Source of the DNA: a virus
Length of the DNA: 47,658 nucleotides
Virus record (IMG/VR): IMGVR_UViG_3300020056_001542
Coordinates: 1 to 47,658 of that record
Direction: 5' to 3' (one strand)
Part shown: piece by piece, positions 33,216 to 42,342 of the stretch
Position numbering within the stretch: the first letter of the stretch is position 1
How the letters are laid out: each line of letters starts with the position of its first letter
Translations under genes and position numbers: made by a program
The notes under the pieces: generated by a model
Databases searched by the model: none
Told to the model about the DNA's origin: nothing
Seen by the model: only the letters and a program-made list of their open reading frames with translations

Positions 33216-33584
33216 ATGGCATTCGTCAAATCAACCTCGACGCTTTCTGCCGATGCCGTTACAGTACCAAATATTTCTGGTGGTGATAATGGTAAAGTAG
33301 TTAGAATTACTGGAGCAAATACTGCTGTAAACGCAGCAAATACTGATACATCAACTCAATTACAAACTGTATTGGTTAAAATTGGTGGTGAGTATTATGC
33401 AGCTGGCGTAGTATCAGGTTTTAGCAGTTTAACACCTGGAACTCCTTATTATTTAGGAACAACTGGAGATTTAGTTGCTTCTCCACCAACTCCTACAACA
33501 TCTACACGAGCATTGTTTATCGGCTTTGCTATAAATACGACAGATATTATTTTACGACCAGGAACACCCATTTCAGGAACTTAA
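33216..33584 (+). CDS. Small Thr/Ala-rich virion protein
   Basis: 122 residues, preceded by GAAGGAG and starting one base after the previous stop. VPNISGGDNGKVVRITGANT and SSLTPGTPYYLGTTGDLVAS resemble the small beta domains that sit at ends of phage fibres (similar wording occurs in capsid decoration proteins). RALFIGFAINTTDIIL closes the fold. No catalytic motif. A fibre accessory or tip role is likely from context. Confidence 0.6.
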   Translation: MAFVKSTSTLSADAVTVPNISGGDNGKVVRITGANTAVNAANTDTSTQLQTVLVKIGGEYYAAGVVSGFSSLTPGTPYYLGTTGDLVASPPTPTTSTRALFIGFAINTTDIILRPGTPISGT

Positions 33585-33587
33585 CTT

Positions 33588-36500
33588 ATGGCAATTGCTA
33601 ATTTAACAAGAGAAGTAACATTAGTTGATTCAGATTTTCTGGGTATGCCAGTCATGCATCATATTTCTGATGCTGGTTATTGGTATTATTATCATCCATC
33701 TGATTATGATTCAAATAATGTTCTTACTGGCAATTCAATTGTAAGTTATGAATGGGATGCAATATTGCCAGTTGTTACTGCTGATAGACTTTCAGGAACA
33801 ACTAACAATATTGAATTAGACGGAACAATTGCATTTATCGATGATTCTACAAACGGTGTGTATGATGCTAATACACAAGTTCGTTATCATGGTGGATGTA
33901 TACAAGATATTGGACCAGGTCAAAACGATATTACAAACCAAAATGAAAATGATGCTTATATGTTTTCTCATATTGGTACTTTTGGTGATGATAATACAAG
34001 TGCCACAGGTCCTTCAGGTGGTTCTTTAGAAGATGATGCTTTTTATTGGGATAGACTTTATCAAGCAAGTGCTGGTGGTGATTGGGCTTTTTATCAATAT
34101 CACAAACACCTTCCTTCAAACTATTCAAAATATGATGACGGCCGAATAGTATTTGGTTCAGATGGTTATATTAGACCAGCCGATAAACAATTTGGATACT
34201 TGATTAATATTCTTGCAAAACAAGGTCAAAACGCGTATTCAGTTCCACTTGCTCGTATTCACACTCCTTCAGTTGGTGGTGCTCATAACTCTCATAATGA
34301 CGTGACTTTACCTAATACTGCTGGTATTAACTATTTACCTGGTGGTATTTTAAAAGGTGGTTCTAATAGATTCCATGCTTTTTATATGAGCAAAACTACT
34401 AATGGTTGGAATTTATATTCGCGTACTTATACATCAGCATCTGGTTCATTTACTCCTGAAGTAAACTATGGAGATCAAACTGAAATAGCTGATGCTGTAT
34501 TTAATCCCTATGCAAGTGGTGATGAAGATGCTGAAGGTACACAAAGTTCATATGCATTTAGAGCTTCATCAGGTCATGTATTTGGCTCTAAAGTGTATGT
34601 TCCAGTTGTAACTGAAGCAGCAGTAAAATCTGATTTAGAAGCAACAGTAACAGATATTGTTGGTGGTGGTATTGTTTATGCAGTAACAGTAGGTAAAGAT
34701 AGACAAGGTTCTCACGCAGAAAGAAATCAACCTCGAATCTATATGAAAGTTGGAGATACTCTTACATTTGAAAACTCTCAATATCTTGCTCACCCAATGT
34801 ATATTCGTACTGCTACTGGAGTAGGCCAAAATTCACATAACGTAGCAGGTGCTTCAGGAGGTGGATCAAGCGGATCAACACTTACTTTTACTCCTACGTC
34901 TGCTGGTACAGTTTATTATGTTTGTTCACTTCATAATAATATGCATGGTGAAATTGTAGTAGGAGAATTAGATGGTACATTTGATCAACAGATTTGGTCA
35001 TTTACTGATGCTAATACTATTTCACCTGGTACATTAAATAAAATTGATTTGCCATTCCAATTCCAAGCACAACCATATAAACCAGATTGTTATATTTCAA
35101 GTGTAGGTACAAATCTTTATATTGCTGCATCAGGTGGATTACAAGGTGGTGCACAATTATTTAGTTGTGGGTTATCTACGTTAGATTCAGTTGGCCAATT
35201 ATCGTTTGAAGGTAATATTGTTACTAATGATTCAGACGAGTATTTGCGTATGCATGGATTTAAATATAATGCTTCTACTACAAAATTCTTTACCTTATTA
35301 TCTGGTGTTAACGGATCAGTGGGTAATTATGATGGAAAAGGTTTATATAGTTTTGACTTAGCAGGTGGTGCATTTGATGGCTATGCTCATATGTCATATG
35401 ATACAACAACTGGTGGATTTACAACACGGCAAGCATTGCAAGCTGGGCATTTAATATATAATCATGCCACAGCAGAAATTGAATACAATACAGGCACTGA
35501 ACCAGAAGGTATTGCTACTGGCACATCAATTATACAATTCGATACTGCGTCACCTCAATTTTTTAATTTAAAAGAAATTAATACTGGAAATTCAGAAGAA
35601 TATTATTTCCAAGGCATTTATCTTGAAGATGGTCGTAAAGCTCTTGTTGGTAGACTTGAAGGACATCCTGAAACCACTGGTGCAGAAAATACCGGTGACT
35701 TATTACTTACAATTGTTGATAACGAAAATAATTCAGTAAGTTACACTTGGGGTAAAGAAGGTGATAACTTCCTTACAGGTATTATTGAAGATAAAGAAAA
35801 TGCAAAATTAGTTTTATCTGGTTATTCAAAGGGAGAACTTGCTCCTAAAGGTGATCAATGGGTACATGGTTGGGGTAGAAATGTTCACCAATCATATGAT
35901 TCTGCAAATATGAAACTATTTGATATTGCAAGAGAAGATTCAGCCAATGGTATTTTCTATACTGTAGGACAAGACTATATTAATAATATTCCTATAGTTG
36001 AAGCATGGGATAAAGATTATAATCATTATAAATCTTTAAAAATGGATTTTGGACCAGATTCTTCTCAATTAGATAATATTGATATATTAAATAATGAAAA
36101 AGCTTTTGTTTCTGGATATACATTAAATGCATCAAATAAAAGAACAGGCTTAATTAGTAAAATTGATCTTAAAACAGATACTGTTGAGTGGGTAAAAGGT
36201 TTATATCAAGGTACAAACGTTCATAAGATAACAGATCATTGTACTGTTTATAGAGATGGAACAGAATATACTGTAGGATTTATTGAAAATAATAGTTATA
36301 CAGATGATTCTGATGCTACTTTTAATCATGGTCTTATATTCTTAATGGACGGAAATGGTAACGTTACTGTTTCGAAATCTACTGAAGCATTACCTGGTGC
36401 AACTCATACTCCGAATTTACATATTGAAAGAATTCAAGCGGGTCAATATAATACTGGTGATTTCTTCTTCTGTGGTTCTGAAACTCGTGGAACAAGTAGA

Positions 36501-38897
36501 GCACCAATGTGGGGTTATGGTAATGTATTTACTTCTGACTTAATTCACTTCAATACACGAAGATTAGATACAATTGGTGCTACTATTTCGGGTAGTACTA
36601 ATACAAACTGGAGTCAAAGAGAATCAGTATTCAATGATATTGGTATTTTAAAATATTACGATGATAGTAATAAGTACGATATTGTTGTTGTAGGTCAAAC
36701 CGAAGATCTTACTTTAAGTGATGGTGATTCAAATGGTAAAGGTGGCTATGGTTTACCATTAATTGAAAAACATAGCATTTATGTAGATTCTGCGCAATCT
36801 GGAATTACTACACACAATACAACTTTACATTGGGCAAAAACATATCAATCAAAATATGGTAAATTAAATTTATTTCAATCTGTACTTGTTGAAGACTCTG
36901 ATAAAAGAGATTGGTGGTGGAATGAAGAAAATTTCTTCCATAATGGCCAAGTAAGATTTATTGTTGCTGGTAGCGGTCATGATTTAGATAGTAACGCTTC
37001 ACACCCAGATTATACTAATGACATTCTTATGAGACAAGATACAATCTTCGCTATGATTAATGATAGTGATGGTAGTCTTGAATGGGCGAATACTCTTGGT
37101 CATATGGGTCATGATCATATTAATAAATCTATGGTATGGGATGCTCATAATAGAAATTTTGTAACGGTTGGTTCATCTACATCTCACTCTGTTGGTGAAG
37201 ATGGTATTTTATTTAGATTATGGAAAGATGGATTTGGTACTGGTGTTTATCATACTGATCAATCAACTTCAAATGCTTATTATTACGATTCATCATACAT
37301 TTATCCAACAGATTTTACTTTTGCTGGAGAATATGATAGTAATACATTCCCAAATACATCGTTGTCAACATTACAAGTTTCTGCAGGGCTATCTTCTTCA
37401 TTAACAAACAATGCAGATAATATTGTTCACACTGAATATAATGGTTCTTATGGTGCTAATGGTTTGTTTACAGCATTTTTAGGAGTTGTAGATCAAAGAG
37501 ATTTACAGGATTTTAAAAACACTGATCAATTTATTCGCGAATCACAAGAAGGTAAAATTGTACATAGAGTCCCAGATGATTTCTTTGATATTCATCAAGT
37601 TTCTACTGTAGGAGATGCGACAGCTGATGATGGAAACGTTTTTGCTTATGATGTAATTAAATCGAGAGACTTAGAATACTATTATTTAGGTGGTCAAGTT
37701 TCTGGTAATATTGCAAGAACTAATGATGGATTGTCCGGAGTTTACGATTATACGTTATTCCAATGGGATATTGCATCACAACAATTTAGATTTTGGCAAA
37801 ATGGTACAGCACAAGATGAAGAAATTTATGCGATTACAGAATTAACTGGTACTGCTTTACTTATTACAAGTCCTACAGTTGCTGGCCAAGGTAGAACAAC
37901 AGGCCAAGTAGTATGGACTCCTGATACTGCGGGAACATATTATTATCAATGCGGTATTCACAATATTATGGGTGGACAATTAGTTGTAACTAATACTCAA
38001 TCAGGAACAAATACTTATGATATTACGGTAACAAACAATAATGCTGTTGCATATAATATGTCTGGTTCTGATAGAAACGGTACAATCAATTCGGCAACTG
38101 ATAACCCAACAATTACGATTGATACAGGTGATACTGTAAGATTTAATATCGATGCATTAGGCCATCCATTCTATTTACAAACAGCGGCTGGTACTGGTGG
38201 ATCTAAAAATGGTCACATTGCATTCTGTGGTAGAACAACTGGACAATTAGGTACTGATATCGGGTCTTCTGACTCAGATACTCCATTATTTGGTGGTTAT
38301 GACTTATTCCTCGGTATTTTTGATCCAAATGCTTGGACTGCTGAGTATTATAACCAAGGATCTGGTTTTAATGATAAGGCAATGAATATACATGATTTAC
38401 ATCCAAGAATTCCTAATACTTTAGCATTAGCATACACATCATTTGGTTCCGTAAACGGATCAGATACATTTGGATCTGAAGATATTGGTGTAATTACATT
38501 TAATTATGATACAGATAGTTGGAGCCCAGGATTCCAAATTGGTTCAGAAACATCTGAAGAAATTGATCAAAACGGAAAACCAAGTACGCTTCTTCCAGAC
38601 GGAAGACTTGCGATTGTGTGTAATACAGCTGGTACTTTTGCTGATGATACAATCACATATGGTTCTAAAGACATGGGTCTTGCGATATTTAATTTTGATA
38701 GTGATGGTCTTGGAAATTATTTAGGGTGGTCTAAATATCAAATTGGATCAGGATCTGCTGATTTCTCATATAGCATTGATAATAATGGTTCTGCTTTTTT
38801 AATTACAGGATATTCAGAAGCAACATGGGATAAAGCCGTTTCTGGAGTGTTTGTTGAATTTGATCCAGAAAGAAACTTACTAGGAAAGAGTGCATAA
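33588..38897 (+). CDS. Giant propeller-like virion protein carrying cupredoxin-like domains
   Basis: 1769 residues. Most of the chain is made of propeller-like beta repeats: lines such as GDLLLTIVDNENNSVSYTWG, GIIEDKENAKLVLSGYSKGE and KMDFGPDSSQLDN recur with D/G-rich turns. A cupredoxin-like domain (~354-461) has H402 (AHPMYIRT) and YVCSLHNNM (C446, H449, M452). A second, with C1455, H1458, M1461 (YQCGIHNIM) before H1526 (GHPFYLQT), has its halves in reverse order and is inserted in a blade. The ATG is 3 bases after the previous stop. I do not recognise a homologue by name; a host-recognition or tail-sheath-distal adhesin is plausible. Confidence 0.68.
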   Translation: MAIANLTREVTLVDSDFLGMPVMHHISDAGYWYYYHPSDYDSNNVLTGNSIVSYEWDAILPVVTADRLSGTTNNIELDGTIAFIDDSTNGVYDANTQVRYHGGCIQDIGPGQNDITNQNENDAYMFSHIGTFGDDNTSATGPSGGSLEDDAFYWDRLYQASAGGDWAFYQYHKHLPSNYSKYDDGRIVFGSDGYIRPADKQFGYLINILAKQGQNAYSVPLARIHTPSVGGAHNSHNDVTLPNTAGINYLPGGILKGGSNRFHAFYMSKTTNGWNLYSRTYTSASGSFTPEVNYGDQTEIADAVFNPYASGDEDAEGTQSSYAFRASSGHVFGSKVYVPVVTEAAVKSDLEATVTDIVGGGIVYAVTVGKDRQGSHAERNQPRIYMKVGDTLTFENSQYLAHPMYIRTATGVGQNSHNVAGASGGGSSGSTLTFTPTSAGTVYYVCSLHNNMHGEIVVGELDGTFDQQIWSFTDANTISPGTLNKIDLPFQFQAQPYKPDCYISSVGTNLYIAASGGLQGGAQLFSCGLSTLDSVGQLSFEGNIVTNDSDEYLRMHGFKYNASTTKFFTLLSGVNGSVGNYDGKGLYSFDLAGGAFDGYAHMSYDTTTGGFTTRQALQAGHLIYNHATAEIEYNTGTEPEGIATGTSIIQFDTASPQFFNLKEINTGNSEEYYFQGIYLEDGRKALVGRLEGHPETTGAENTGDLLLTIVDNENNSVSYTWGKEGDNFLTGIIEDKENAKLVLSGYSKGELAPKGDQWVHGWGRNVHQSYDSANMKLFDIAREDSANGIFYTVGQDYINNIPIVEAWDKDYNHYKSLKMDFGPDSSQLDNIDILNNEKAFVSGYTLNASNKRTGLISKIDLKTDTVEWVKGLYQGTNVHKITDHCTVYRDGTEYTVGFIENNSYTDDSDATFNHGLIFLMDGNGNVTVSKSTEALPGATHTPNLHIERIQAGQYNTGDFFFCGSETRGTSRAPMWGYGNVFTSDLIHFNTRRLDTIGATISGSTNTNWSQRESVFNDIGILKYYDDSNKYDIVVVGQTEDLTLSDGDSNGKGGYGLPLIEKHSIYVDSAQSGITTHNTTLHWAKTYQSKYGKLNLFQSVLVEDSDKRDWWWNEENFFHNGQVRFIVAGSGHDLDSNASHPDYTNDILMRQDTIFAMINDSDGSLEWANTLGHMGHDHINKSMVWDAHNRNFVTVGSSTSHSVGEDGILFRLWKDGFGTGVYHTDQSTSNAYYYDSSYIYPTDFTFAGEYDSNTFPNTSLSTLQVSAGLSSSLTNNADNIVHTEYNGSYGANGLFTAFLGVVDQRDLQDFKNTDQFIRESQEGKIVHRVPDDFFDIHQVSTVGDATADDGNVFAYDVIKSRDLEYYYLGGQVSGNIARTNDGLSGVYDYTLFQWDIASQQFRFWQNGTAQDEEIYAITELTGTALLITSPTVAGQGRTTGQVVWTPDTAGTYYYQCGIHNIMGGQLVVTNTQSGTNTYDITVTNNNAVAYNMSGSDRNGTINSATDNPTITIDTGDTVRFNIDALGHPFYLQTAAGTGGSKNGHIAFCGRTTGQLGTDIGSSDSDTPLFGGYDLFLGIFDPNAWTAEYYNQGSGFNDKAMNIHDLHPRIPNTLALAYTSFGSVNGSDTFGSEDIGVITFNYDTDSWSPGFQIGSETSEEIDQNGKPSTLLPDGRLAIVCNTAGTFADDTITYGSKDMGLAIFNFDSDGLGNYLGWSKYQIGSGSADFSYSIDNNGSAFLITGYSEATWDKAVSGVFVEFDPERNLLGKSA
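37845..38207 (+). other. Apparently circularly permuted cupredoxin-like domain inside the 1769-residue gene
   Basis: About 121 codons inserted between AITEL and NGHIAFCGRTTG, which look like adjoining parts of one blade. The C-terminal half (VVWTPDTAGTYYYQCGIHNI) comes first; the N-terminal half (SGSDRNGTINS, DTGDTVRFNIDALGHPFYLQ) follows. All four ligand positions are present. Confidence 0.55.
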
Positions 38898-40445
38898 ATG
38901 GCTATACTTAATTTTCCACTAAATCCAAATCATAATGATACCTATTCAGCAAATGGAATAGATTATTCATATGATAGCACTTCTACTTCTTGGACAGTTC
39001 AACCAAATTTAGGTTATACAGGATCACAAGGTTTTACAGGATCTAAAGGTGCTGGATTCACAGGATCAAGAGGTTCTTTAGGTTATACAGGATCAAACGG
39101 TTTTACTGGTTCGATTGGTTTTACAGGTTCTGTTGGATATACTGGTTCTTCGAATGTTCAAGGTATACGTTATGGGTATGATACAGGAACAACCGTAGCA
39201 GGAGCATTGTCTGGTGAAATTAGATTTAATAACGCAGCATTAGGATCTGCAACTCAAATTGGTATTAATGCTACTGACGCAGACGGTAATGATCTTACAA
39301 GCTATTTTTCTACGCTTGATAATTATGGATCAAACATTTTAAAAGGAACATTATTATTTAAACCTGCTGATTTAACATCTGGTGAATTTGCGGCATTTAA
39401 TGTTACAACAGTATTTACAAACAATTCAGGTGTTCTTACTGCAACTATAGCTTCTGCTGGTGGTGGTCTTACATTATCTGACGGCGATGAAGTTATTGTT
39501 ACTCTTATTCCTGCTGTTCAAGGAGAGCAAGGTTATACTGGATCACAAGGCGTAATTGGTTATACAGGATCGCAAGGTGTCATTGGTTATACCGGATCTC
39601 AAGGTCCTATTGGTTATACGGGATCTCAAGGTGTTATTGGATATACTGGATCACAAGGTGTTAGAGGTTATACAGGATCTCAAGGCGTCATTGGTTACAC
39701 TGGTTCTCAAGGTGTTATTGGATATACTGGATCACAGGGTGTAATTGGTTACACTGGATCTCGAGGAGCTACAGGATTTACTGGTTCACGAGGTGTAATT
39801 GGTTACACTGGTTCTAGAGGAGCCGATGGTACTTCATTAAATATTCAAGGTACAGTGGCTACAGTTGGAAATTTGCCATCATCTGGCAATACTACTGGTG
39901 ATGGTTATGTTGTTCAAGCAGATGCTAATTTGTATATTTGGGATGGTTCTTCTTGGACTAACGTTGGTCAATTCGTTGGTTATACTGGTTCACAAGGTAT
40001 AGGTTATACTGGTTCTCGAGGAGCAACTGGATTTACAGGATCTCGTGGAGCTCAAGGTTATACAGGTTCGCAAGGTTACACTGGATCTCAAGGTGTCATT
40101 GGATATACTGGATCCCGCGGTGCACTAGGTTACACTGGTTCTCAAGGCCCTATCGGCTATACTGGTTCTCGTGGTCCTATCGGTTACACAGGATCTCGCG
40201 GAGCTACTGGATTCACAGGATCAAAAGGAGATACCGGATTTACAGGATCAAAGGGCGATACCGGATTTACAGGATCCCGCGGTTCACTTGGTTATACTGG
40301 TTCTCGAGGTGCTCAAGGTTATACAGGATCAAAAGGAGATACCGGATTCACAGGGTCTGGAGGTAGTACTGGATTTACTGGATCTCAAGGTGCAGCAGGT
40401 GGTGGTACTGGTCTAGCAATCGCAATGGCAATGATATTTGGGTGA
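38898..40445 (+). CDS. Collagen-like fibre protein (GYTGSQG repeats)
   Basis: 515 residues. The first 37 residues ([20 protein letters not shown]) share the attachment-like motif of the 32249 protein. Thirty-four G(Y/F)TGS units follow in three blocks (7, 11 and 16), with the Gly-x-y register typical of phage collagen-like fibres. Between blocks lie a globular beta domain (residues ~90-210) and a short domain with [19 protein letters not shown] and [15 protein letters not shown], a carbohydrate-binding-like motif common in such fibres. The end [15 protein letters not shown] is short and hydrophobic. It probably forms a trimeric collagen-type side fibre. Confidence 0.8.
   Translation: MAILNFPLNPNHNDTYSANGIDYSYDSTSTSWTVQPNLGYTGSQGFTGSKGAGFTGSRGSLGYTGSNGFTGSIGFTGSVGYTGSSNVQGIRYGYDTGTTVAGALSGEIRFNNAALGSATQIGINATDADGNDLTSYFSTLDNYGSNILKGTLLFKPADLTSGEFAAFNVTTVFTNNSGVLTATIASAGGGLTLSDGDEVIVTLIPAVQGEQGYTGSQGVIGYTGSQGVIGYTGSQGPIGYTGSQGVIGYTGSQGVRGYTGSQGVIGYTGSQGVIGYTGSQGVIGYTGSRGATGFTGSRGVIGYTGSRGADGTSLNIQGTVATVGNLPSSGNTTGDGYVVQADANLYIWDGSSWTNVGQFVGYTGSQGIGYTGSRGATGFTGSRGAQGYTGSQGYTGSQGVIGYTGSRGALGYTGSQGPIGYTGSRGPIGYTGSRGATGFTGSKGDTGFTGSKGDTGFTGSRGSLGYTGSRGAQGYTGSKGDTGFTGSGGSTGFTGSQGAAGGGTGLAIAMAMIFG
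39531..39830 (+). repeat. 27-bp collagen-like tandem repeats (block 2)
   Basis: Eleven units encoding GYTGSQGVI and close variants. Synonymous codons vary between neighbouring units, so DNA identity is lower than protein identity. Confidence 0.85.
39978..40407 (+). repeat. Collagen-like tandem repeats (block 3)
   Basis: Sixteen G(Y/F)TGS units, here with (Q/R/K)G(AT/DT/PI/AL) endings. Unlike block 2, several units carry Lys/Asp, giving a different surface charge. Unit length is mostly 27 bp, with two shortened units near the start. Confidence 0.85.
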
Positions 40446-40448
40446 TTT

Positions 40449-40823
40449 ATGGGAGAATGTAATTTAGTAAATATAGGTACTGTAGTAGGTAAAACGTATT
40501 CTACTGTTTTACAAAGTTCTGGTACTGTACAAGATGGTGTAACACATAATGTATCTAGCGGAAATGAAACGTGGTTAGTAAAAAGTTTAATTGTTGCAAA
40601 TAGAAGTTCAAATAGTACAGATAACCAAATTTCAGTTCTTATGAAAAACGGTGCGTTTACGTGCGTTATTATAAAAAATGTGTGGGTACCGTATGGAACT
40701 TCACTTGTAGTTCTTGATGAAGCAACACCGGTATATTTACAATATCAAGATTACGTTCAAGTTCAAGTTCAACAAGGTTCTAATATAGAATGCGTATTTA
40801 AATACGAAACACTTAGGGAGTAA
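40449..40823 (+). CDS. Small beta-rich virion protein, paralogue of the next gene
   Basis: 124 residues. LVNIGTVVGKTYSTVL, WLVKSLIVANRSSNSTDNQ and TSLVVLDEATPVYLQYQD line up with the corresponding segments of the following protein (IVNVAQIYGRTVSG, YKVNSIMISNVDGTNDT, TTLIVLSKDTAVYLEEND). Small proteins of this type are common in T4-like marine phages next to fibre genes. Start 3 bases after the previous stop, following GTGATTT. Likely decoration or fibre-associated; no enzymatic motif. Confidence 0.7.
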   Translation: MGECNLVNIGTVVGKTYSTVLQSSGTVQDGVTHNVSSGNETWLVKSLIVANRSSNSTDNQISVLMKNGAFTCVIIKNVWVPYGTSLVVLDEATPVYLQYQDYVQVQVQQGSNIECVFKYETLRE

Positions 40824-40826
40824 AAA

Positions 40827-41189
40827 ATGGCAGCACCAAATATAGTAAACGTTGCTCAAATTTATGGTAGAACTGTGAGTGGTGCGGTTGGTACTTCACT
40901 CTCAGCGGTATTAACAAATGCATCCAGTTCTAATTATGTTTATAAAGTAAACAGTATTATGATTTCGAATGTTGATGGAACAAATGATACAACTGTACGA
41001 GTAGCATTTAATAATAATGGTACAAATCATTATTTAGCATATGATGTTGATTGCATAGCTAAAACAACATTAATTGTTTTATCTAAAGATACTGCTGTGT
41101 ATCTTGAAGAAAACGATAGTATTCGAATTTCAGCAACTACAGCATCAGATGCACAATATGTTGTTTCATATGAAGCTATTATTGACTAG
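40827..41189 (+). CDS. Small beta-rich virion protein, paralogue of the previous gene
   Basis: 120 residues, with a clear GGAG (AGGGAG) ribosome site before the ATG. AAPNIVNVAQIYGRTVSGAV and SIMISNVDGTNDTTVRVAFN match a protein family frequent in cyanophage-like genomes, annotated as structural. It is about as long as its upstream paralogue and shares its fold pattern, implying tandem duplication. Role in the particle unknown. Confidence 0.72.
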   Translation: MAAPNIVNVAQIYGRTVSGAVGTSLSAVLTNASSSNYVYKVNSIMISNVDGTNDTTVRVAFNNNGTNHYLAYDVDCIAKTTLIVLSKDTAVYLEENDSIRISATTASDAQYVVSYEAIID

Positions 41190-41200
41190 GAATTAGTTTA

Positions 41201-42334
41201 ATGGGTAGAAAACACCAAAATGGTGGAGTTGTAGGTCAAAAACGCATTTATTATGATGGTGTGAATACCGGTGTTCACGATATGCAAACTGTGTATGATT
41301 CTTTTAGTGGAGCTCCTACTAATAGAGAAGGCTATAATTTTGGCATTGGAACTCCTCCTCCTATAGATCGTCGTATTAGTGTTGGAAATGTATTTGATAT
41401 GACTCTTATTCCAAATGCTAGTGATAGCTATACATTGTCACAATTAGGAACTGCATCAACTGGGAGTTGGACATCTACTGATAGATATTATCAAAGTGAT
41501 TGGCTTAGAATATTAATTAATGGTCAAGGAAGAGGTTGTTTAGGTACAGGCGGCGGTAGTTTATCAAGTACAAATTTTCAGTTAATGGCAAATACTACTG
41601 GTAATGGTACTTTTTCATATACTACTTATGCTGATGCGTTCCAGCCGGGCACGCCACATGAGACCGGATTTTTTTGGGCAAGAACAGCAGCAAGTGGAGG
41701 TACATTATATAGTATAGGAGGATCTAATAATACAACTGCAATCGGTGGTACCTCGCAAAATGGAACTGTTTACAGCTGGAGAAGATCTTCTGCTGACACA
41801 GATGTTAATGATACTCGTGTAATTTTGTTAGGCAATACTACTGGCGGACATGTTGTTTTGCAATATAAAATATATAATGGTGCTTCTGGTACGCAAACAA
41901 GCGGAAAAGTTGTAAGAATGCTTCATCAATATACTAACACAACTGGGTCTACTAAATATGTTTCATTTCAAAGGGGTGGTGATGTCGACTTTAATAATTT
42001 TACTACGTCAAATACAAGAGTAGATAATACAAAAACATATTCGCGTGGAACATCTAATAACCAAACTTTAGCAGTATATTTGCCTCCTACACCTAATACA
42101 GTTGCTATTAATCCTACTCCTACTAATAGAAATACACTAATTGCCAATTCATTTACTATCTACAATCCAGAAAGCGTTGCGGCAAATACTGTTTCGCGTG
42201 CAAATGGTAGCGCAGATACATCAATTTATATGGGGGCGGATTGGGATGCAGTAGCTGCAGGTTCTACAGTATTTGCATGTGGATATTATGTGTATGGAAC
42301 AGATGTAACAGATATGGATAATCAAATTTTGTGA
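41201..42334 (+). CDS. Virion protein of unknown fold with attachment-like N-terminus
   Basis: 377 residues. The N-terminus (GRKHQNGGVVGQKRIYYDGV, then GVHDMQTVYDSF) resembles that of the following protein (GKSKWGNYIGAPKVIDGVIG, then MGDMYRNN), suggesting a shared anchoring segment. The body is Ser/Thr/Gly/Asn-rich beta sequence (RGCLGTGGGSLSST, VFACGYYVYG). No known catalytic motif. It may be a phage-surface or fibre-tip protein. AGGAATTAG precedes the ATG. Confidence 0.6.
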   Translation: MGRKHQNGGVVGQKRIYYDGVNTGVHDMQTVYDSFSGAPTNREGYNFGIGTPPPIDRRISVGNVFDMTLIPNASDSYTLSQLGTASTGSWTSTDRYYQSDWLRILINGQGRGCLGTGGGSLSSTNFQLMANTTGNGTFSYTTYADAFQPGTPHETGFFWARTAASGGTLYSIGGSNNTTAIGGTSQNGTVYSWRRSSADTDVNDTRVILLGNTTGGHVVLQYKIYNGASGTQTSGKVVRMLHQYTNTTGSTKYVSFQRGGDVDFNNFTTSNTRVDNTKTYSRGTSNNQTLAVYLPPTPNTVAINPTPTNRNTLIANSFTIYNPESVAANTVSRANGSADTSIYMGADWDAVAAGSTVFACGYYVYGTDVTDMDNQIL

Positions 42335-42342
42335 GGTATTAA

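Noticed and set aside
39013-40407. Mobile-element or diversity-generating repeat
   Set aside because: The repeats encode regular Gly-x-y triplets. No reverse transcriptase or template repeat is in the window.
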